Origin: Auricularia sp. M13
Taxonomy: Eukaryota; Basidiomycota; Agaricomycetes; Auriculariales; Auriculariaceae
Reading direction: 5' to 3'
DNA length: 64,000 bases
Assembly: GCA_037042915.1 (NCBI GenBank)
Contig: CM073200.1
Span: 3,654,832 to 3,718,831 of the forward strand
Under the pieces are notes generated by a model. It saw nothing but the letters and a program-made list of their open reading frames with translations, was not told where the DNA came from and ran no database searches. Shown in pieces: positions 58,592 through 64,000 of the stretch. Numbering within the stretch: position 1 is the first letter of the stretch; each line of letters opens with the position of its first letter. The translations under genes were made by a program, and so were the position numbers.

Positions 58592-61034
58592 CTACACACT
58601 CTCATCCGATTCGTAGTACTCGCCGGGTATCCGCCGGCGCTTCATCCTCTCGCGGGATTCCTCTTGCTGCTGCTCGATCAGGTCCTCAAGCGTGCGTTGT
58701 CTCGTCTACGAGAAAGACCTCAGTCAGTTATCACAGTTTACCCAAGGCAGTATAACATACGGTAGCGTGCTTGGTGAGTCCTTTCCACTCGTGCTTAGCC
58801 ACGTTACTCTTCGTCGTCTGAGACTCCCAGGCCGAACTTAAGAGGACCGGCTGCATTGGGTGCCAGCTCACGTCGCGTACAGTAATACCCGATGCCTGCC
58901 GTCCGTTCCGGGTGAGAGGCTCCTGTCGCGGCGGCAACTGGGGCGGGTCGGCATCGGACGGGTCAAATGCCATAGGTAGCGTGCGGGAGCGGTCGATGAC
59001 TTGGACGACACGCCCGTCCAATGACCAAATCTGTAGATTGTTGGGAATATGCGACGAGCAGTTGATGCGAGAAACTCACATGTATCTGACCGTTGGAGCT
59101 TCCCGAGTAGATATAGCTTTGGCCCGTTGTCTCCGCGGGTGAGAAATTACAGCGAATGAGTGTCCGAAGAACCTCATGTCCTCGATAATGCATGACAGAG
59201 CAATCAAGTGGGTGATCCTTGCGTCTCAATCTCGGTGGGTACCCATAGCTTCACAGGTGACGGTGAGGAGACTATCGCGTGAGATGAGCACTCAACATAC
59301 CGGTAATCGAACTGCGGGTCCCCGTAGTTTTGCCTCTTGCATTGCACATAGTCTTCATGAGACTAGAAAAGCTTCGAGTAAGCCTCACGCCAGGAACAAT
59401 GCTGGTCGACAGACCTTCATCATTCGCAGGTCCCATAAACGCAGGGTCTGGTCTTTGCCGTTTGAGATCACGTAGCGTCCATCTCCCTTCGGAGCGACAT
59501 ATGTGATGCCCTCAACATGTCCTATCAGTACGCCAGACGGTTTCCCGCTGTCTAGTGATCGCCGGTCCCTGACGAAAAATCTCAATATCACCACCAAGAA
59601 GAAATGACCAGTTCTCACCAGACTTTGACAAATGAATCGTCCGACGCGCTGATAAGCACATTCCCACTCGCCTTGTCAGCCCAGCAGCAGGAATTGATAT
59701 CCCAGTCGTGTGCGGGAATTTGTACGATCTGCTTGTCGGCCAGAAGGTCGTATACGAAGATATGCGTGCTACCGCCCGCGACAATCTCGTTGCCGTCTGC
59801 GGAGAAACGACACGACCATATTGCCACATCCTCGTCCTCAGCCCAACCCACTCGTCGGCCCCGCCCCGAGCCAGCATGGAAACGGACGGGAGTCTGCTGC
59901 GGAGCTCCGACGTCTCCAGACACATTGAAGCCGGACGAGAGTCCAGTGCGCGTGAGGTAGACAGTTGCGGACATGCTCGCGTAGATTAATCTACCAAACC
60001 ATCAGTTGTGTTGGGATTATAAAGCATTTGCAAGCACTCGCCGTTCGTTATCGGGACTGAGATGACTATCCGTGATCGTCCATCCCCCTCCTGAACCACG
60101 AATGCTTCCCACGTTCTTCATCGTTGAAGAATATATGCCCTGTCGTCTATGTGGTCCCGCGTTCGCAGTAACGTTCGCATATGCGTCGACTTTCTCCGTG
60201 GTCGAAAAGATGTCCAGGCGGAAATCTATGGATAATATCTCAGTTCTGCGAGTACCCAATTTGACGACGACGGATGCCCGAACCTCTGCAACATGTGTAG
60301 AAAAATTGGCCATCTTCAGAGTACTGCCCCGAGTACACATTCTCCGCGAACATCGCAACAATTGTTCCATTCGCGTTAGGCACGAGCGGCTATAGAAATA
60401 GGCATCGTCAGCCAATGTTACCAATGTACAGTCGGCGTGACCAACCCGCACGAGCTCCTCCGTCCGACCGGAGACCCGACGCTGAACGCTCTCTCGGTGT
60501 CTCAGGCGGCGCACAAGGTTCCTATCGCCTTTAGCCAAACGCTGCGCCATCTTGACGCTGCCGAAGTCCCCGGAGTTGAGCAGCTGGACGCCGGCAGCTT
60601 GCGGCTCTGTGTGAGCTTGAAACGCGCTGGGCGGGGCGACCGGTACGCTGCGTCGTGGGGCACGCTCGTCCGTCGTGAACGAAAAGCCCATTGCGCGAGC
60701 AAAGCGGAGCATTTCGAGGAGCCCCCCATTTCCAGCCGGGGTCACCGCACCGGCAGCTGCCCCTGCGCGCCCGGTGAGCGTGAACACAAAAAGCAGGAAT
60801 GCAGCGTACTGCTTATGAGGTCCTCAATATTGATATTGATGATGCCGTTGCTCGCTTCGTCCTCGTCCATGTCGTCCTCCTCGTCCTCGTCCTGTCGGAG
60901 CCGCTGCTCTGCGGCCTCGTCGTCATTGAGTCGTCGTCGTCGTCGTCTTCCATTTCCTCGTCGACGTAGTCGGGGTCATTGTCGTCGTCCTCGTAGTTCA
61001 ACGACGCAAGGAGCTCGCTGTCGCGCGATGACAT
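58592..61034 (-). CDS. WD40 protein, DCAF11/WDR23-like (CUL4 substrate receptor family)
   Basis: Family acts as substrate receptor for CUL4-DDB1 ubiquitin ligases (human DCAF11, plant LEC14B). Acidic start MSSRDSELLASLNYEDDDND, with a run of Asp/Glu, then GNGGLLEMLRFARAMGFSF. WD40 blocks follow: NVYSGQYSEDGQFFYTCCRD, FRLDIFSTTEK, GGGWTITDSHLSPDNER, ASMSATVYLTRTGLSS, WSCRFSADGNEIVAGGSTHI, FVYDLLADKQIVQIPAHDWD, NSCCWADKASGNVLISASDD, SFVKVW, GKDQTLRLWDLRMMK, RTLIRCNFSPAETTGQSYIY, SGSSNGQIH and GITVRDVSWHPMQPVLLSSA. The tail is KRRRIPGEYYESDESV. The order SDDSFVKVW to GHVEGITYV to RDVSWHP is typical of DCAF11. About ten short introns. Confidence 0.86.
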
Positions 61035-61306
61035 GGTCGGAAGTCAAAGGGCACCAGCTTATTCAGCTGCGATTAGCCGCGGCCACACGATCGGCGAATG
61101 CACGCGATCTCCGAGTCCCCGAAGCATTCATGATTCAGGAGCAGCCCCGCAAAGTTGGTCGTGTCCACATTGGAAATGCATTAAGAGATGTGCGCGAGAG
61201 AAAAGGTCGTGACAGCATGTAAGCCGGGGACAACAAAACAAATAGCGACGTAAAAAGAGCGTCCGAACCCTCCAAATCCCATGCACATATACCTACTCGT
61301 GGCCGC

Positions 61307-63343
61307 TCACTCCAGCGGCATGCCGTCCACCTCCTCGTTGAACGCATTCCACGTCGCAAGCGCAACCTCGGCAAACTCGCGCTCCTCCCGCGCGAACTGC
61401 TGCACGGCCTGGACGAGCAGCGTGTTCTCGCGATTGTGCAGCACGACGCGGAGCTCGTGCCACATGCAGTGCCGCACGAACACCCGGCGCGCGAGCTGGA
61501 CGCTGATAGCCGCCTGGTCCTGCTCAACATTCTGCGCGAGTCGATCTGCCTCGGCCTGCCAGCCCTCTTTCTGCGCGCTGCGCACGCCTTCCAAACGGTC
61601 TTGGAATGTCGCCACACGCTTCCTTAGTCGCTCAACGGCGTCACCGGATAATCGCTCGTGGCGCGAGAAGAGCTCGCGCATGGCCATGTAAAGGTCGCGT
61701 TGACTCTACATGGCTTAGTGTAAGCAGATGTCGCGACCTGGCCTCCACTACTGTGCATACCTTGAGCATCTCAAGCGTCGATCCAAAGAGGACTTCCGCA
61801 CGACGACCGACGTTGGCTGCGTGGCCCTGCACGCGCGCAGAGACGCGACCAAGTCCGTCCTTGACGCCCGCGCACGTCTCGCACGTTTCACCGCGCCAGC
61901 ACTCTGCGTTGACTTCGTTAAGGGAATTGATGGTCATAGACAACCTCGTCAAATCAGCAGCAGCGGCTTCGCGTCGCTTCGCCAGGCGATCGCCTATAAG
62001 GCAGATACGCTGCCAGTGCTCGATGACGCTTCCCAACTTTTTCCTTACCACCTCTAACTTGTCCTCGAGGTCAGCGGGGATGCCCATCTCCTCGACGCGA
62101 TCGATGCGCCTTGAGGAGCTCTCCTCGTCCAGGTTGATGGGCGAGTGCTTGCGCCATTCCTCAAAGCTGGGCTCAGTGAGGAAAACGGCGATTAAGCCGT
62201 CGTCTTTGATGACGGGATGGTTGACCACGAAGTTGATGGCCCGCGCGAGGCCGCGTCTTCGCTGCTCGATGAACGCCTCGTCGGCCCCGAGTCGCTTGGG
62301 AGGCAGGTTGGGCAGGAGGCGGAACGGGTATCTGCGCAGGAGGCAGTCCCAGAGGAAGACGAACTCGGAGTAGCGGCGCAGAACGGGTCCGCCTCGCTCG
62401 CTCTGCACCTCGTAGACGGTGTAGCGGTTGAAGATGAACCCGAGTTGGCCGTGCACCTCCACGCGTACAGTCTCCTTGTCGACGGTGCCAATCTGAAGGC
62501 AGACCCGTGCCGACTGCAGACACCGTCGCTGGTACTGGCGCGGAAGGAAGCACGCTGGGAGCTGTCCAGGATCATCCGTCGTCGAGAAGGCAGAAGGCGC
62601 TGGTGCTGGACGGAATGCATTATTGAACGCGGACGCCGCGATGGCAGACAGGTCCAGCTTCGGCTCGGGGAGCGCGTTCTGCTGTGCGAGCGAGGCCACA
62701 CGCTCGATGCTGATGTCTTCGACGCTCGTTAGCTGGATCAGACTTCTGAGATCAACGGCGAACCTTGTCCAGACTGTGCTATCGCGACGAGCGCAAGGGC
62801 CACGTAGAATTCGAGCCTGTTGATGCGCGTATGGGTGCTGACGAGGTTCACGATCTTGTCACGTGTGTCAGAAGCGAGAGACGGCTCGACAAGCAGGGAG
62901 GCAGGACTCACGCGATCGATAGTAGACGCCGGCAGGCCGGACGTCGCCACGACGCGGTGCAGAGAAGACAGGGACACATCGCCCGAGCTGTTGGGGTCGA
63001 CGAGCGCGAATGCCTTGACGTATATTGCGGGCACACGTGTGCCCTCTGCAGCAGCCTCTCAGCAACAGGACTCACGGCTACCATTGCCTGCGCACCGTCC
63101 AGAAAGCCGAAAGTTGAAGGCCTGCTGACGGGTGGCGGCGTGGGGGCCGCAGACCAGGGGTCAGCGCTGGGCGCTGGCGTCTGTCACTTGTTCCACACAC
63201 AACCATGGGCGGCACTCACAGTCGTAAACGCTAATGGCCAGCGGATTATCGCTCAGGAAGCTGGCCCCGAGCGCATTGCTGTTGAAGCTGCTCGCGGTGA
63301 GCGCGCCGCCGCCAGACGAGTTCTGGCGCGGCGAGTTGAACAT
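61307..63343 (-). CDS. MVP1: Sorting nexin Mvp1/SNX8 (PX-BAR)
   Basis: Endosomal membrane-tubulating coat protein. N-terminal part starts MFNSPRQNSSGGGALTASSF and includes an EF-hand/EH-like stretch (FALVDPNSSGDVSLSSLHRV, NRLEFYVALALVAIAQ), as in Mvp1/SNX8. The PX domain has GQLGFIFNRYTVYEVQSERG and the phosphoinositide-binding RRYSEFVFLWDCLLRRYPFR with LPNLPPKRLGADEAF. The BAR region is helical (RLSMTINSLNEVNAECWRGE, RDLYMAMRELFSRHERLSGD, ARRVFVRHCMWHELRVVLHN), ending EVDGMPLE. Four or five introns, mostly in the 5' third; the PX-to-BAR exon is about 940 bp. No frame breaks. Divergent from COQ3 with about 220 bp between starts. Confidence 0.91.
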
Positions 63344-63562
63344 TCACGTTCGAGGGTAAGAGTGATGTCGAGTATTACACCTTGTTTGCCGCCACTGTCA
63401 CCGTGCGCTCACTCGCATAAGTGCTCGTTGCTACAATAAATTCTGGCTCTCGGGCGTCCGGCATGCAATGGTATTATATCCATTCGCGTCCATAGTCAAT
63501 AACTGCAGACAGCAAAATGTCACTGAGAGCGCGCGAGGCAGTTGTTGCATCCTGTTGACTTC

Positions 63563-64000
63563 ATGCTTCGCCCTCCACCCTCACTCAACGCGGGTGAAAT
63601 CGCCCACTTCGCGCGTCTCAGCGCGCAATGGTGGAGCCCCACGGGCGAGCTTGCCATGCTGCATCGAATGAACCCGCTTAGAGTCAGCTACATCCGCGAG
63701 AAGCTCGTGCAAGCCACACGCGACGACGGAGACGAGTCCACGGCCACGAGCATGCTCGATTCTGCGCGTCCATTCCACGGCCTGAGCGTACTTGATGCTG
63801 GATGCGGCGGGGGCCTGCTCTCTGAAGTGCGCCGGCAATTCCACCGCGTTATTTGACTGACTTTCTGTTCAGAGTCTGGCGCGTCTTGGAGCGCGTACGC
63901 TTGGAGTCGACCTCGCTAAAGAGAACATCGCAATAGCACAGACGCATGCTGCACGAGACCCGGCCCTCCTGGGCTCAGCATTGCTTTCGTACGAGCATAC
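63563..64000 (+). CDS. COQ3: Ubiquinone biosynthesis O-methyltransferase, 3' truncated by window end
   Basis: SAM-dependent O-methyltransferase of coenzyme Q synthesis on the mitochondrial inner membrane. Seen: MLRPPPSLNAGEIAHFARLS, AQWWSPTGELAMLHRMNPLR, VSYIREKLV, the SAM-binding motif I LSVLDAGCGGGLLSESLARL, GARTLGVDLAKENIAIAQTH, then the window ends. One intron joins LLSE to SLARLG. Start at 63563 gives little targeting peptide, so an upstream exon may exist; a stop precedes this ATG in frame. NAGEIAHFA..S..WW, with MNPLR, is the Coq3/UbiG signature. Confidence 0.88.

Noticed and set aside
1-64000. CRISPR arrays, bacterial operons, biosynthetic gene cluster or viral insertion
   Set aside because: No direct-repeat arrays, no polyketide/peptide synthetase or terpene genes, and no viral proteins were seen. 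Neighbouring genes are functionally unrelated housekeeping genes.

Overview
This is nuclear DNA from a filamentous basidiomycete fungus, most likely Agaricomycotina. The evidence is GC-rich coding sequence, many short (about 45-70 nt) GT-AG introns, fungus-specific proteins (O-mannosyltransferase PMT4, APSES factor MBP1, vacuolar TRP channel YVC1, an AA9 polysaccharide monooxygenase, a Kre9-like secreted protein) and basidiomycete-style gene density. The species cannot be named from sequence alone. Exons below were joined by eye from splice sites and family conservation, so CDS spans are from start codon to stop codon with introns included.

Layout. 1-2892: 3' part of a rhodanese + USP deubiquitinase. 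2893-5650: a gene-poor, partly AT-rich island with one tRNA-Leu(AAG) and three TA-flanked inverted-repeat elements, one nested in another. 5650-7351: secreted tannase/feruloyl esterase. 8312-20802: PRP4 (splicing), PMT4 (ER O-mannosylation), VPS25 (ESCRT-II), an FBXO9/Pof7-type F-box protein, COX9, a PP2A B subunit, a ZC3H3/Red5-like zinc-finger protein and RPL43. 21463-23268: a secreted protein built from three tandem copies of one Kre9-like domain. 23950-32788: an ER DnaJ protein, PRP40, an AA9 LPMO, mitochondrial bL21m and ATP1. 33294-44971: MBP1, YVC1 and an intracellular GH15 enzyme split into very small exons. 45415-50824: a large Cdc7/Cdc15-type kinase with an N-terminal calponin-homology domain, a C-terminal C1 domain and a CaaX-like end. 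51015-64000: BYE1-like PHD/TFIIS/SPOC protein, elongation factor 2, DCAF11-like WD40 protein, sorting nexin MVP1, and the 5' part of COQ3.

Most genes are housekeeping and do not form a pathway cluster. The striking organisation is head-to-head pairing with tiny shared promoters: PRP4/PMT4, VPS25/F-box, COX9/PP2A-B, bL21m/ATP1, MBP1/YVC1, kinase/BYE1 and MVP1/COQ3. The plant-biomass genes (esterase, LPMO) and the Kre9-like gene stand alone with larger upstream regions.

Quality warning: at least seven conserved genes show single-base frameshifts, mostly one missing base in or beside a short homopolymer. They look like consensus errors rather than real mutations, and gene models must be read with that in mind.
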